A stretch of 64,000 nt of DNA, from assembly GCA_003695915.1 (NCBI GenBank), contig RFGF01000015.1, positions 98,452 through 162,451 of the forward strand. The letters run 5' to 3'. The position numbers and the translations under genes are program-made. Below, one piece after another: positions 45,610 to 55,240 of the stretch. Source of the stretch: Nitrospirota bacterium. GTDB lineage: Bacteria > Nitrospirota > Nitrospiria > Nitrospirales > UBA8639. Under the pieces are notes generated by a model. The model saw only the letters and a program-made list of their open reading frames with translations. It was not told the DNA's origin and made no database searches. Every line of letters starts with the position of its first letter. Position 1 is the stretch's first letter.

Positions 45610-47373
45610 ATGCGACATGCTGCTGTCCGTCATGTGTCCTCATGGCTTGAAACATTCACGCTCCCCGCGTGGGTAACCGCCTGGCTCCCCGGTCTTCGTT
45701 CACGTACGCTCCGGCGACTGCTGACCGTGGAAACGGACGGGTTTCGCATCCGTGCGGCGATCGTGCGCTCCGAACAGGACCGCCTTAGCGTGGAACGGGT
45801 GGCTCATTCTTCCGCTCCCACCCTTGCGGCCGCGCTCGATGAAATGCTCCCCGCGCTTCGCCAAACTCCAGGCGGGCTGCCCACCTCGGCCATCCTATTG
45901 ATGCCGGGAGTCATCCCGGCGCTTCTCGAACTACCCGTGAATCCCGAGCATCCACGGCCCGATGCGCAGATGCAAGAACTCATGCGCTGGGAACTCGACC
46001 CGCTCTTTGCCCAGCTTGCCAGTGTTTGGACCTTGGAAACCGTGCTCGTGGGACGGGGATATCTGACCTATTCGCAGGTGGAGGACCTCACCAAAGACAT
46101 CGAACGTCGCAAGCACGCACAGCTTCCCGCTATCCGGCTCGGTGATCTTGCCTTGGAGCGGAAGATGATCACACGCCAGCAATTGGATGAATGCCGGAGC
46201 ATTCTGGAATGGCTGCAGACCACGGATGACGACATCGTGTGCGGATGGATCCCCCAACCGGGCACTGGGGTGTTGGATGCAGACACGTATCTCTGGCTGG
46301 CTTGCGGCGTAGGACGGAGTCAGCGGGCACGCTGTGTGGAGCTGTTCGCACGCCGGGGCTTAGAGCTGACGGCCTTGTATCCACTCATGGGCTGTGGCAG
46401 CGCCATGATCCATGGGCCCGCAGTCTCCGATGACTGCGGCGTGGTCGAAGCGCGAACGGGACAACTGCTGGTGGAGCGGCTCGTTCACGGAGGTGTCCGC
46501 GAATTTCACCTCCACTATACCGACGGCCATCCTCCCGCACCGAAGTCCGTCGGCCAATGGGTGCCGCCTGACATTCCGACGCTCTGGGTAGCAGGACACG
46601 ACGTGGAGATGGCACTGGTGACGGATGCCATCCGGACTGGCCTCGGCCGAACCGTGCAGCCGTTGCCGGTGGATGCCACCCCGCTCCCTCCCACCGTCAG
46701 TCCTTCGAGCATGGCCTCGATCCTGGGTGCGAGTCGGCACGCCTTCCAGCTGCCGGGCAAGGAACGCGTCGTCGCCGTGCCGACACGGGAGCCCGGTCCA
46801 CCGCTCTGGCAGCGGGTCGAGACATGGGCACTCGCGATCGGGCTCTTGGCGGTGACGTTGATTGCCGGTCTCGAAATGTCCTTCGGCATGAAAAAACAGG
46901 CGCTGCAAGAACAGCATGCAGCATTGAGCGAAAAGCTGCGCATTCTCCAATCGGAAATCGCCCGTATCAATGAACGCATTGCCGATTTGAGCGAAGTCGA
47001 AAAGGCCATCGAGGCCAAAAAGGCCGAACTGGAACGCGCCAAACAGCGGCTCCATCTCCTGGAGGTGCGCATCCCACAACGCGAAGCGTTTCTTTCCGGC
47101 TTGCTCGATGCCATAGCCGGTGCCGTGACCAGCGAGGTCGTCATCGATCAGATCATCGAATCCGAACGCGGACCGATCACGATCAACGGATGGGCGTTGA
47201 CGGAAAAAGCTGCTCAACAGTTCGCTCAGGCCCTCTCGATCGCCATCGATCAGTGGGATCGCAAAGTGGTCGATTTCAAAGTCTGGGAGCGGGAAGGTCG
47301 CCTCGGCCTTCCCGGTTTTGCTCTTTCGCTTCAGTTGATCTCGTCTGCCGGACCGGAACAGGGGACCCTATGA
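45610..47373 (+). CDS. GspL/PilM-PilN-like fusion protein
   Basis: A 587-residue inner-membrane protein. The N-terminal part (LTVETDGFRIRAAIVRSEQD, ILLMPGVIPALLELPVNPEH) looks like the actin-fold cytoplasmic domain of PilM/GspL/EpsL. Residues about 150-210 contain an extra helical insert (YLTYSQVEDLTKDIERRKHA, AIRLGDLALERKMITRQQLD) reminiscent of GspE/MshE N-terminal domains. One membrane helix (about 415-435, TWALAIGLLAVTLIAGLEMS) is followed by a coiled coil and a PilN-like periplasmic domain (GWALTEKAAQQFAQALSIAI). It should link the cytoplasmic ATPase to the periplasmic apparatus. It overlaps the next gene by four bases (ATGA). Confidence 0.75.
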   Translation: MRHAAVRHVSSWLETFTLPAWVTAWLPGLRSRTLRRLLTVETDGFRIRAAIVRSEQDRLSVERVAHSSAPTLAAALDEMLPALRQTPGGLPTSAILLMPGVIPALLELPVNPEHPRPDAQMQELMRWELDPLFAQLASVWTLETVLVGRGYLTYSQVEDLTKDIERRKHAQLPAIRLGDLALERKMITRQQLDECRSILEWLQTTDDDIVCGWIPQPGTGVLDADTYLWLACGVGRSQRARCVELFARRGLELTALYPLMGCGSAMIHGPAVSDDCGVVEARTGQLLVERLVHGGVREFHLHYTDGHPPAPKSVGQWVPPDIPTLWVAGHDVEMALVTDAIRTGLGRTVQPLPVDATPLPPTVSPSSMASILGASRHAFQLPGKERVVAVPTREPGPPLWQRVETWALAIGLLAVTLIAGLEMSFGMKKQALQEQHAALSEKLRILQSEIARINERIADLSEVEKAIEAKKAELERAKQRLHLLEVRIPQREAFLSGLLDAIAGAVTSEVVIDQIIESERGPITINGWALTEKAAQQFAQALSIAIDQWDRKVVDFKVWEREGRLGLPGFALSLQLISSAGPEQGTL

Positions 47374-48035
47374 CTTCGCTGACCATGGCCTTCCGCAACT
47401 TAAGCCAACGAGAGCAAATCCTGCTGCTCCTGTTGGTTGGGGTCATTATCGGCATGGGCTATCACCTGTTCCGCTACCAGGCCATAAAGGCCGATCTTTG
47501 GCATTGGGAGTCAGAAGTTGCAAAGGTCCAAGCGGATTTGAAGGCAGCAAAAGTACCCCGCGATCCACCGTATGAACGGTCTCGATTAGAGAAGAAATTG
47601 GCCAAACTCGAACAAGAACTGCAGGACGTGCAGGCAAAGTTGACCCCGTTGGAATCACAATTCGTCCCAGCCGACAACGATGACGCGTTATTGACGCTCA
47701 AACTCGATATTTCCAGCTTGGCGAAAACCACCGGCGTGGACATCCGAGACAATCAACCGTTTCAGCCCGACATCGAGCAAAAAGCTGAGCAGAGCACGGC
47801 AGCTGGTACACCACGGACGCTGTACGAGATCTTTCTGCACGGCGATCCCTATCGACGGCCATTGCAACGATTGCGGTTGGTCGGATCGTTTGCAGGTCTC
47901 CAGCGATTTCTGGAAGGATTGCCCCGCTTACCCAATAAAGTGATTGTGTTGTTGTTTCGGATGGAAACGGCAGGCCAACCGATCGCTCCGGGGGCTCCGC
48001 AGCCATTGTCCTCGACCATCATCTTGGCCTTATGA
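47370..48035 (+). CDS. PilO/GspM-like inner-membrane protein
   Basis: A 221-residue protein with one N-terminal membrane helix (QILLLLLVGVIIGMGYHLF), a long coiled coil (about 40-95, RLEKKLAKLEQELQDVQAKL) and a ferredoxin-like periplasmic domain with LRLVGSFAGLQRFLEGLPRL, the usual last part of PilO. It pairs with PilN-type domains to align the assembly platform. Its ATG overlaps the stop of the upstream fusion gene (ATGA), a sign of translational coupling. Confidence 0.8.
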   Translation: MTSLTMAFRNLSQREQILLLLLVGVIIGMGYHLFRYQAIKADLWHWESEVAKVQADLKAAKVPRDPPYERSRLEKKLAKLEQELQDVQAKLTPLESQFVPADNDDALLTLKLDISSLAKTTGVDIRDNQPFQPDIEQKAEQSTAAGTPRTLYEIFLHGDPYRRPLQRLRLVGSFAGLQRFLEGLPRLPNKVIVLLFRMETAGQPIAPGAPQPLSSTIILAL

Positions 48036-48158
48036 ATGTTGACGCAGTGGACGATCGTGCCCAACGCCGGCCATCAGCCCTCGACCCCTTGGAGGTCCGG
48101 CGCTGAACCGCTATCGGCTTCCATACAGAAGCCCTGACGTTAGGCAGGACGGAGACCG

Positions 48159-49256
48159 ATGATGACACCGGAATTCGAGACTCTGCTTCAGCGTTGCGTG
48201 ACGCTGGCCGCATCGGATTTGCACATTTCGGCCAACTTACCAGTGAGTGCCAGGATTCACGGTCGCTTGGAAATACTCCCGGACTCGTTCCTGACCGCCG
48301 AGGCAGTCCATGACATGGCACGGGCCCTCATGAACCATGCACAGCACCAGGCGTTCGAACGGGACTGCACACTCGATCTGGCCGTCTCGCTTCCTGAGGG
48401 ACACCGATTTCGCGTGAATGTCTATCGCGAACGCGGGCAGACGGCGATGGCGATCCGCCGATTGGACGAGACGTTTCGAACGCTGGCCGAACTCCACCTT
48501 CCCGCCCACATGGACGAGCTCGCCACACTCCGCGACGGACTCGTGCTGCTGACCGGTCCCACAGGCAGCGGGAAAAGCACGACGCTGGCGACATTGATTC
48601 ATCGCATCAATCTGACGCGCGCCTGCCATATTTTGACCATCGAGGATCCGATCGAATATCTCCATCAGAATCAGAAAAGCGTGATTCACCAGCGCGAACT
48701 GTATACCGACGTGCCGTCTTTTGCCCAGGCTGTGCGCGCGGCCATGCGCGAAGACCCCGATGTGATCCTGGTCGGTGAGATGCGCGATGTGGAAACCATG
48801 CGGGCTGCCATCACTGCCGCGGAGACCGGTCACTTGGTCTTTTCCACGCTCCACACCGGGGATACGGTCGGAGCCATGGATCGTATGATCGGTCTGTTTC
48901 CTGCTGGCGAACAAGAGTCTGTCCGCCATCAGCTCTCGATGGTGCTTCGTGCTGTCGTGGCCCAACGGTTGCTGCCCACCCGCACCGGCATCGGTCGCGT
49001 GCCCGCCGTGGAAATCTTGCGCGTGACCCCAGCCGTGGCCAATCTCATCCGGACCGGCAAACCTCAGCAGATCTATTCGGCGATCGAAGCAGGCACCGCT
49101 CATGGTATGCAGACGATGGAACAATCGCTGGCTGGTCTGGTGCGGGATGGCTTTGTCTCTTACGAGACCGCGCGCATGCTCGCTCGGGATCTTCAAAGTT
49201 TTCATGACCGAGTGAACATGATGGCTGATACCACGTTCATGCCGCCAGCAGGATAG
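48159..49256 (+). CDS. PilT/PilU-type retraction ATPase
   Basis: A 365-residue secretion ATPase. The N-terminal domain has ASDLHISANLPVSARIHGRL; Walker A GPTGSGKS lies at 133-140, the Asp box ILTIEDPIEYLH, Walker B DPDVILVGEMRDVETM and the His box GHLVFSTLHTGD follow. The size and the ASDLH motif put it with PilT rather than GspE. PilT retracts type IV pili by depolymerisation. Its presence beside GspE and GspF suggests the system can retract or uses this ATPase as a second motor. Tandem ATGs at 48159 and 48162. It ends four bases before gspE. Confidence 0.85.
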   Translation: MMTPEFETLLQRCVTLAASDLHISANLPVSARIHGRLEILPDSFLTAEAVHDMARALMNHAQHQAFERDCTLDLAVSLPEGHRFRVNVYRERGQTAMAIRRLDETFRTLAELHLPAHMDELATLRDGLVLLTGPTGSGKSTTLATLIHRINLTRACHILTIEDPIEYLHQNQKSVIHQRELYTDVPSFAQAVRAAMREDPDVILVGEMRDVETMRAAITAAETGHLVFSTLHTGDTVGAMDRMIGLFPAGEQESVRHQLSMVLRAVVAQRLLPTRTGIGRVPAVEILRVTPAVANLIRTGKPQQIYSAIEAGTAHGMQTMEQSLAGLVRDGFVSYETARMLARDLQSFHDRVNMMADTTFMPPAG

Positions 49257-49260
49257 CCGC

Positions 49261-50898
49261 ATGCCCGTCTCTTCCGCACAGTTGATCGATGCAGCCATCG
49301 AACGTGGACTGATCGACGCCGATACAGTAGCACAGTTGCGCATCCAAGCCCGGCGCGACCGGAGCGATCTCCTGGATTTGATCACCACCCATTATCGATT
49401 TCCTCTGAGCACCCTCTATCGTGCCCTGGCCGAATCCCGCGGCTTGCCGTTCGTCGATCCCACCATGCTCACACCACCAGAGGAGCTGGTCCGCCGCATT
49501 CCCCGTACCTTGCTCCAGCGGCGGCATCTGCTTCCCATCGAGGAAAACGGCACAGGCGTCACGGTCGCCACCTCCAATCCAGACGACCACACCGCGCTGG
49601 AAGCCATCGAGCGTCTGTTGGGACAGTCCGTAAGACTCGCGGTGGCCGACCCCGATGCCCTGGAACTCGCGATCACCAAAGCCTTGAGCCATACCGGGCG
49701 CCATGGACTCGAACCCGCCGAATCGATGACCACCGCGCCGACCGATGCGGTCACCCTACTGGATCAGATTTTCAAGGAAGCATTTCTCCGCCGGGCCTCG
49801 GACATCCATGTCGAGCCTCAAGAGGAGGGCGTCCGGGTCCGCCTTCGAGTGGATGGCCGGCTTCAGATTTATCTCCCTGCGCTCAGCGAACTCGAAGGGG
49901 CGGGACTGCTCTCGCGGATCAAGGTTTTGGCAGGCCTGGACATCGCCGAACAGCGGGCCCCCCAGGACGGTGGATTTACCTACCATCCTCCATTCGGAAA
50001 CACGGCGATCGACGTTCGCGTGGCCACGGCACCCACCCGCTGGGGTGAGCGTGCCACTTTGCGATTGCTGGGACTCGAGGCCGCATCTTTGACCCTCGAA
50101 GCGATTGGGATGTCCTCCCGCGAACTGGCGCGTTTCCGCGACGTCATCCGACGGCCGCACGGGATCATCCTCCTCACCGGTCCGACGGGGAGCGGCAAAA
50201 CGACGACGCTCTATGCCGCTCTTCGAGAGATCAATTCTCCCGAAGTGAACATCCTCACAGTCGAAGATCCCATCGAATACGTCATTCCCGGAATTTCACA
50301 GGTGGAGGTCGGCGAAAAGATCAGCTTCGCCAAGGCGCTTCGATCGTTTCTCCGGCACGATCCCGACGTGCTCTTGGTCGGAGAGATTCGCGATTTGGAA
50401 ACGGTCGACGTCGCGTTGAAAGCCGCTATGACTGGGCATCTAGTCTTTTCCACCCTCCATACCCATTCAGCTTGTTCCGCGGTCACACGGCTCGTCGACA
50501 TCGGCTGCGAGCGGTACCTTTTGGCTTCCACACTGGCTGCCGTGATCGCGCAACGACTCGTCCGCCGCTTATGTCCGCGTTGCGCAGCTCCTTATCAGCC
50601 AGCACCGGAAGAGTTGGCCATGCTCAAGATCGACGATCCCGCGCTGTTTTCACTTCGCCGTCCTGCAGGGTGCGCCTATTGCCTCGGAACCGGATACCGC
50701 GGGCGGATCGGCGTCTTCGAAGGACTATGGATCACGCCGGAACTGTCCCAATTGATCACCAAAGGGGCTACGGAATCCGAACTGCGGGCTGGGGCAGGCG
50801 ATGAATTGCTCACTTTGTGGACCGACGGGCGGGACAAAGTGTTGAGCGGGATCACCACGTTGGAAGAGGTCTTAAAAGTCACGATGCCGGATTCGTGA
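49261..50898 (+). CDS. gspE: GspE/PilB assembly ATPase
   Basis: A 545-residue type II secretion/type IV pilus extension ATPase. The N-terminal MshEN-like domain (about 1-160) begins SSAQLIDAAIERGLIDADTV. Walker A GPTGSGKT is near residue 308, with ILTVEDPIEY, RHDPDVLLVGEIRDLETVDV and GHLVFSTLHTH after it. The tetracysteine zinc module LCPRCAAPYQP ... GCAYCLGTGYRGR is complete. It drives pseudopilus polymerisation on the cytoplasmic face. It begins four bases after the PilT-type gene, and gspF starts two bases after its stop, so these genes are surely one operon. Confidence 0.95.
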   Translation: MPVSSAQLIDAAIERGLIDADTVAQLRIQARRDRSDLLDLITTHYRFPLSTLYRALAESRGLPFVDPTMLTPPEELVRRIPRTLLQRRHLLPIEENGTGVTVATSNPDDHTALEAIERLLGQSVRLAVADPDALELAITKALSHTGRHGLEPAESMTTAPTDAVTLLDQIFKEAFLRRASDIHVEPQEEGVRVRLRVDGRLQIYLPALSELEGAGLLSRIKVLAGLDIAEQRAPQDGGFTYHPPFGNTAIDVRVATAPTRWGERATLRLLGLEAASLTLEAIGMSSRELARFRDVIRRPHGIILLTGPTGSGKTTTLYAALREINSPEVNILTVEDPIEYVIPGISQVEVGEKISFAKALRSFLRHDPDVLLVGEIRDLETVDVALKAAMTGHLVFSTLHTHSACSAVTRLVDIGCERYLLASTLAAVIAQRLVRRLCPRCAAPYQPAPEELAMLKIDDPALFSLRRPAGCAYCLGTGYRGRIGVFEGLWITPELSQLITKGATESELRAGAGDELLTLWTDGRDKVLSGITTLEEVLKVTMPDS

Positions 50899-50900
50899 AC

Positions 50901-52199
50901 ATGCCGATTTTTACGTTTGTCGCCATCGATCACACCGGGAAAGAACGCACGGGCCGGCTGGAAGCGCCGGATCCGAAAGCGGCTGCCGCCACTCTCAAAC
51001 AACAGGCCCTGTTTGTCTTGGAGTTGCGAAGCCGAAGCGGTCCTGTTTCTGCGGACGCCGATGCCGCGTCCGAACTCTCGGCACACGAGCCGCAATCCGA
51101 CGGCTCATCGAGCCTTCTGCAACGGGACTTGGGGGAGATTCTTCCCGGCTTGGTCGCTCTCCTACGCCCGATTCGCACCCGTGATCGCATCTTTTTTCTG
51201 CAACAAACGGCTTTGATGCTGCGGTCGGGACTTACACTGATCCAATCGTTGGAAACCTGTCGCCAACAGACCACGAATTCTTCGTTGAAACACATGCTCG
51301 GCCGTGTCGCCCGTGCCGTCCGGAGCGGAAAAAGTTTTTCCCAAGCCGTGGCTGCCGAAAAACGCCTCCTGCCCCCGCTGGCCGTTCGCTTGTTGGAAGC
51401 GGCTGAAGCCAGCGGCGAGCTGGATACCGTGCTCGATAAATTAGCTGCCCATTTCGAACAAAAATTGGCGCTCCGGACCACGCTGCTCACCGGGCTCATC
51501 TATCCTGCCATTGTCGTGCTCGTGTCGGTTGGAGTCGCCACCTTCCTGGTCGTCAAGGTCATTCCAACGTTTGCCAGATTTTTCTCGACCCGCAATACCT
51601 CGTTACCGGCCTCTACGCAGATGCTCCTCGATCTTTCACTGTTTGTGACCACCTATGGCGTCTACATTGTGTTGGTCTTGGCTTTGGTCACGATCGGACT
51701 GGGATTTGCCTACGCTACGCCGCAGGGCCGTTTGGTTTTGGATCGAGCGATCTTATGGATTCCGGTGGTCGGAAAACTGCTGCTTGCCGGGGCCATGGCC
51801 CAATTCAGTTTTACCCTGGCGATGCTCCTCAACGCCGGTGTGACGTTATTGGATTCGCTGCGGGTCGTCCGACACGTCATCGGCAATGCCGCCATTTCTC
51901 ACCGTCTGCATCTTGCCGCCGAGGCCGTCCTGGCAGGGCGTGACTTCTCCAAAAGCTTGGAAGCCGCCGTGATTCCTCCATTGGTCGCTCACGTGGTAGC
52001 TGTCGGCGAGCGCACGGGAGCCTTGGCCCATGTCTTGGACGAACTCGGAAAATTCTACGAACGAGAGCTTCAATTTCGGATCAAGCGTATGACCACGTTG
52101 GTGGAACCTGTGCTCATCCTCATTATTGGCGGCATGGTCGGCTTCGTCTATTTCGCGTTCTTCCAAGCCGTCTTTCAAATCGCCACAGCGGGACGCTAG
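50901..52199 (+). CDS. gspF: GspF/PilC platform protein
   Basis: A 432-residue inner-membrane platform protein with two T2SSF domains. The first has TRDRIFFLQQTALMLRSGLT and LVHKLLEAAEASGELDTVLDKL-type sequence (here LLEAAEASGELDTVLDKLAA); the second has MAQFSFTLAMLLNAGVTLLD and VGERTGALAHVLDELGKFYE. Three membrane helices lie near residues 195, 250 and 405. An N-terminal FTFVAIDHTGKERTGRLEAP starts the family. The ATG at 50901 follows the gspE stop by two bases. Linker residues 40-75 are Ser/Ala-rich. Confidence 0.95.
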   Translation: MPIFTFVAIDHTGKERTGRLEAPDPKAAAATLKQQALFVLELRSRSGPVSADADAASELSAHEPQSDGSSSLLQRDLGEILPGLVALLRPIRTRDRIFFLQQTALMLRSGLTLIQSLETCRQQTTNSSLKHMLGRVARAVRSGKSFSQAVAAEKRLLPPLAVRLLEAAEASGELDTVLDKLAAHFEQKLALRTTLLTGLIYPAIVVLVSVGVATFLVVKVIPTFARFFSTRNTSLPASTQMLLDLSLFVTTYGVYIVLVLALVTIGLGFAYATPQGRLVLDRAILWIPVVGKLLLAGAMAQFSFTLAMLLNAGVTLLDSLRVVRHVIGNAAISHRLHLAAEAVLAGRDFSKSLEAAVIPPLVAHVVAVGERTGALAHVLDELGKFYERELQFRIKRMTTLVEPVLILIIGGMVGFVYFAFFQAVFQIATAGR

Positions 52200-52254
52200 A
52201 TCGTGTGGAAACAGAACGAAAACGCAGAACCACTGAAGGCTACGAGGAGGTGTT

Positions 52255-52995
52255 ATGTCTGCGAGCAAGGGTGACGGCATCATGCCCAGGAGAACGATGA
52301 AGGCCGTGTTCGGTTTTGTCTGTTGTTACGCCTTCGGCGGTGTGTGGCCGGGCCTCGATTCGACGCATGCCCAGTATGCGGTGGAACGTCCACAGACTTC
52401 CTCCGAAGCCTCAGCCGCGCAACAGGCGCAACGACGCGCGCTTCAGCAACGCATTCAACGTGCGAGAGCCATGCTGCATGATCTCGGTTTGACCGATGAT
52501 CCGCCGCCCATAGAACCTGCGACGCTCGCCGATGTTTTGGAAGAGCGTAAAACGACGATCGAGCGCCGCTCCTCCCAACGCGCCACAGACAGACCCGCAT
52601 CTCCGAGGATATCCGAGTCGGAAACGGCTTCCAACGGGCAGGCCTCGATGCGAGTATCCCCGAACCTTCTTTCGCCAAAGCGCGATCCCTTCGCCACCAC
52701 TGCGCTGATGTACGAACAGGCTAAACGTGTGGGGACAGGCCCCGTGTTCGTCGCGGCCAGTGGAAACGCGCGCATTCCTCGGTTAACCTTGCGCGGCTAT
52801 GTCGAAGGCGATGGTCAGGAACCCGTCGCCCTACTGCAAGTGGGGAATGCAGAGGTCTATGTCGTGCGGAAAGGTGATACGATCAGCCTTCATGAAGGCG
52901 GCGGGCTCAACACGGTGTTGAAAGTGAAAGAAATCAGCAAATTAAGCGCGCTCGTCGAAATTGGCACCCTCGGACAAGTAATCGTCGTGCGATGA
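52255..52995 (+). CDS. PilP/GspC-like periplasmic protein
   Basis: A 246-residue protein starting behind ACGAGGAGGTGTT. A weak signal or membrane segment (TMKAVFGFVCCYAFGGVWPG) precedes a long disordered Ser/Arg-rich linker. The C-terminal domain, about 170-246, reads IPRLTLRGYVEGDGQEPVAL, VYVVRKGDTISLHEGGG, TVLKVKEISKLSALVEIGTL, the HR-domain pattern of GspC/PilP. This part contacts the N0 domain of the secretin that is encoded next. Short domain plus long linker fits a bridge between inner membrane and secretin. Confidence 0.75.
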   Translation: MSASKGDGIMPRRTMKAVFGFVCCYAFGGVWPGLDSTHAQYAVERPQTSSEASAAQQAQRRALQQRIQRARAMLHDLGLTDDPPPIEPATLADVLEERKTTIERRSSQRATDRPASPRISESETASNGQASMRVSPNLLSPKRDPFATTALMYEQAKRVGTGPVFVAASGNARIPRLTLRGYVEGDGQEPVALLQVGNAEVYVVRKGDTISLHEGGGLNTVLKVKEISKLSALVEIGTLGQVIVVR

Positions 52996-53148
52996 GCGCC
53001 TCGTCGGTCTCCAACAACAGCCATGACGCATTCTCAAAAGACACCCCCGTGCCGACAATTTGTTTTTATATTTGTTTTTTAACGGTTCGACGATCGAAGT
53101 CTTGGTTCTGAGGCTCGGTCTTCCGAGTTTCCATCGAAGAGGTCACCC

Positions 53149-55125
53149 GTGAAACAACAGCGCCGATATTCGGTCTCAGCTTCCACTCCGTTCCTGGCCG
53201 ATCCGTTTGGGGTCGTGCGATCGCTCGTTATCCTCTTCAGCGTGGTTTCCTGCGTCGTGCTCCTTGGCGCAATAGACATATGGCATTCAGCGAGTAGGGT
53301 CTGGGCTCAAGCCGGAGCGTCCCCACCAGCGAAACCGATCACGGCAACTGCTCGACAGGCCGCCACGACTTCTCAAAATGGTGAGGCCTATCGTTTCGAT
53401 CGGTTGGAATTCAAATCCTCCGCCGTCGTCGATGCGCTTCGTCTCATCGCTGAACAAGCGGGCATCAATGCCGTCGCCACAGAGGCAGCTGGCAAAAAAA
53501 GAGTCACCCTCTATCTGCGCAATGTCACCGCCAAGGAAGCGATTGAAACCCTCGCCAAGATCGCAGGGCTCTGGTACCGCTACGATCCCGATTCCCAAAC
53601 CTATCGTGTGCTGACCACCGAGGAATACCAAAAAGATATCGTTATTTTCCGGGACGATCGCATTGAAATTTTCCAATTGACCCATCCCAATGTCACCTCC
53701 GTTGCGACGGTGATTCAGAATCTTTATGGATTCGATCGCGTGTCATTGACGTTTGCACAAAGCGACGACGATGTGTTCGGTGCGCAGGCATTGACCGGCG
53801 GGTTGGGGTTCGGAGCCGGTCTCGGCATCTCCGGAGGGGGAGGAAGTGCGATCGCCGGGGCTCTGGGAGGACTCGGAGGAGGCCGCGGATTCGGCGGGTT
53901 CGGTGGATTGGGCTCGCGCGGGCGCACCATCCAACCTCGAGAATCGACCGCGATTGTGGAAGAGGAATTCACGCCAGATCAAATTGCAGAACTCGAACGA
54001 CGGCTTCCCGGACTCAAACCTGGCGAAGAAGCGGAGGTCAGCGATGAGGCCATCAAAGGATTGGCACGAAAAGAAGCCCCCATTTACGTGACGGTGGTTC
54101 GCCAGCATAACATGCTCATTGTTCGCACGAGCGATCTCAGGGCCTTGGAGGATATCAAGGCGCTGGTGCGCAAGCTCGATCAGCCCACCCGCCAGGTGTT
54201 ATTGGAGATGAAAATCCTCGAATTAACACTAGGAGATAATTTCCGCTCGATTTTCGATTTTGCCTTTTTGGGTGGAAGCACGAGCAGCGGCCCTGCCGAT
54301 GGGCAACCCCCGAATCCGTTAACCGGAGCAGCGGCCGAAGTCACGAAGAATTTGGTCGGAATCGGAAACTTTGCCTCGCAAGGGGGTACGTTTATTTACC
54401 AATTTCTAAATGACGAGTTCCGAGCCAGAATCGAGCTGTTCAAGCAAGATAATCGCATCGAGGTCTTAGCCACTCCCATGATCATGGCTTCGAACCTGCG
54501 CCCTGCGCGCATTTTTGTAGGAGAACAACGTGTCCTGGTGACAGGCGTCCAGACGAACGTCGTCACGGCAGCTAACGCTGCGACAACGACGGTGATCAAT
54601 CCGATAACGGAGATTCGCGACGTCGGGACTACCTTGATCATTGCTCCGACCATCAATTTGGACGGAACGGTCACGCTGCTCATTACAGAAGATAATTCGA
54701 CGGTGCTTCAGGACAGCACCACCATCCCCGTTTCCAATCAGCAGGGAGGCATTACGGAGTTCGCCATCGATACCGTGAACACGGCAAATATACTCGGCAC
54801 CATCGTCGCCAAGGACGGCCTCACCATCGCCATTGGCGGGCTCATCCGGAAGTCCCTTTCTCACGATGTACAAAAAGTTCCTGTCTTGGGTGATATTCCC
54901 TGGATTGGAGCGCTCTTCCGAAAAGAAGTCGATACCAATTCCAAAACCGAACTCGTTCTTCTGATCACTCCCCATATCATTCAAACACCGCCTGATGGCC
55001 AACACGTCACACTGCCCCCTACGGAACGTCTCTCCCGTCATCCATACTTTTCACGTGGTGATCAAGCCCTCGAGGGCCCATTCCAGCGCGATCCGGATTT
55101 AGAACCCATCAATGGGGAAGAATAA
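53149..55125 (+). CDS. gspD: Secretin (GspD/PilQ family)
   Basis: A 658-residue outer-membrane secretin. GTG start at 53149 with AGAGG upstream; a signal-type segment (VVSCVVLLGAIDIWHS) follows. N-domain sequence: YRFDRLEFKSSAVVDALRLI, VTLYLRNVTAKEAIETLAKI and VTSVATVIQNLYGFDRVSL. A Gly-rich linker (about residues 205-262) holds runs such as GGLGFGAGLGISGGGGS. The secretin beta-domain has QVLLEMKILELTLGDNFRSI, EVLATPMIMASNLRPARIFV, ITEIRDVGTTLIIAPTINLD, GLIRKSLSHDVQKVPVLGDI, PWIGALFRKE and LVLLITPHII. It forms the outer-membrane channel. A long dyad follows the stop. Confidence 0.9.
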   Translation: MKQQRRYSVSASTPFLADPFGVVRSLVILFSVVSCVVLLGAIDIWHSASRVWAQAGASPPAKPITATARQAATTSQNGEAYRFDRLEFKSSAVVDALRLIAEQAGINAVATEAAGKKRVTLYLRNVTAKEAIETLAKIAGLWYRYDPDSQTYRVLTTEEYQKDIVIFRDDRIEIFQLTHPNVTSVATVIQNLYGFDRVSLTFAQSDDDVFGAQALTGGLGFGAGLGISGGGGSAIAGALGGLGGGRGFGGFGGLGSRGRTIQPRESTAIVEEEFTPDQIAELERRLPGLKPGEEAEVSDEAIKGLARKEAPIYVTVVRQHNMLIVRTSDLRALEDIKALVRKLDQPTRQVLLEMKILELTLGDNFRSIFDFAFLGGSTSSGPADGQPPNPLTGAAAEVTKNLVGIGNFASQGGTFIYQFLNDEFRARIELFKQDNRIEVLATPMIMASNLRPARIFVGEQRVLVTGVQTNVVTAANAATTTVINPITEIRDVGTTLIIAPTINLDGTVTLLITEDNSTVLQDSTTIPVSNQQGGITEFAIDTVNTANILGTIVAKDGLTIAIGGLIRKSLSHDVQKVPVLGDIPWIGALFRKEVDTNSKTELVLLITPHIIQTPPDGQHVTLPPTERLSRHPYFSRGDQALEGPFQRDPDLEPINGEE

Positions 55126-55181
55126 TATGATGTGAGGCCCGCTGCCTTGCTCCCGTGGAATGGGCACGTGCGCCATCGACT

Positions 55182-55221
55182 CGCAACTCGCAGACCATGA
55201 GGGTCTGCAATCGGGGTTGCG
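55182..55221 (+). terminator. Nested hairpin after the secretin gene
   Basis: gcagacc (55190-55196) and ggtctgc (55202-55208) form an inner stem, and cgcaac (55182-55187) and gttgcg (55216-55221) an outer stem. No T-tract follows, so it may be a Rho-independent-like hairpin or an mRNA processing signal. Confidence 0.45.
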
Positions 55222-55240
55222 AAACCGAATCTGATCAAGT

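Noticed and set aside
46360..47217. 285-codon reverse frame
   Set aside because: Shadow of the GspL/PilM-like fusion gene.
48237..49388. 383-codon open frame on the reverse strand
   Set aside because: It is an antisense shadow of the PilT-type and GspE genes; it has no ribosome binding site and no domain pattern, and the forward genes have full motifs.
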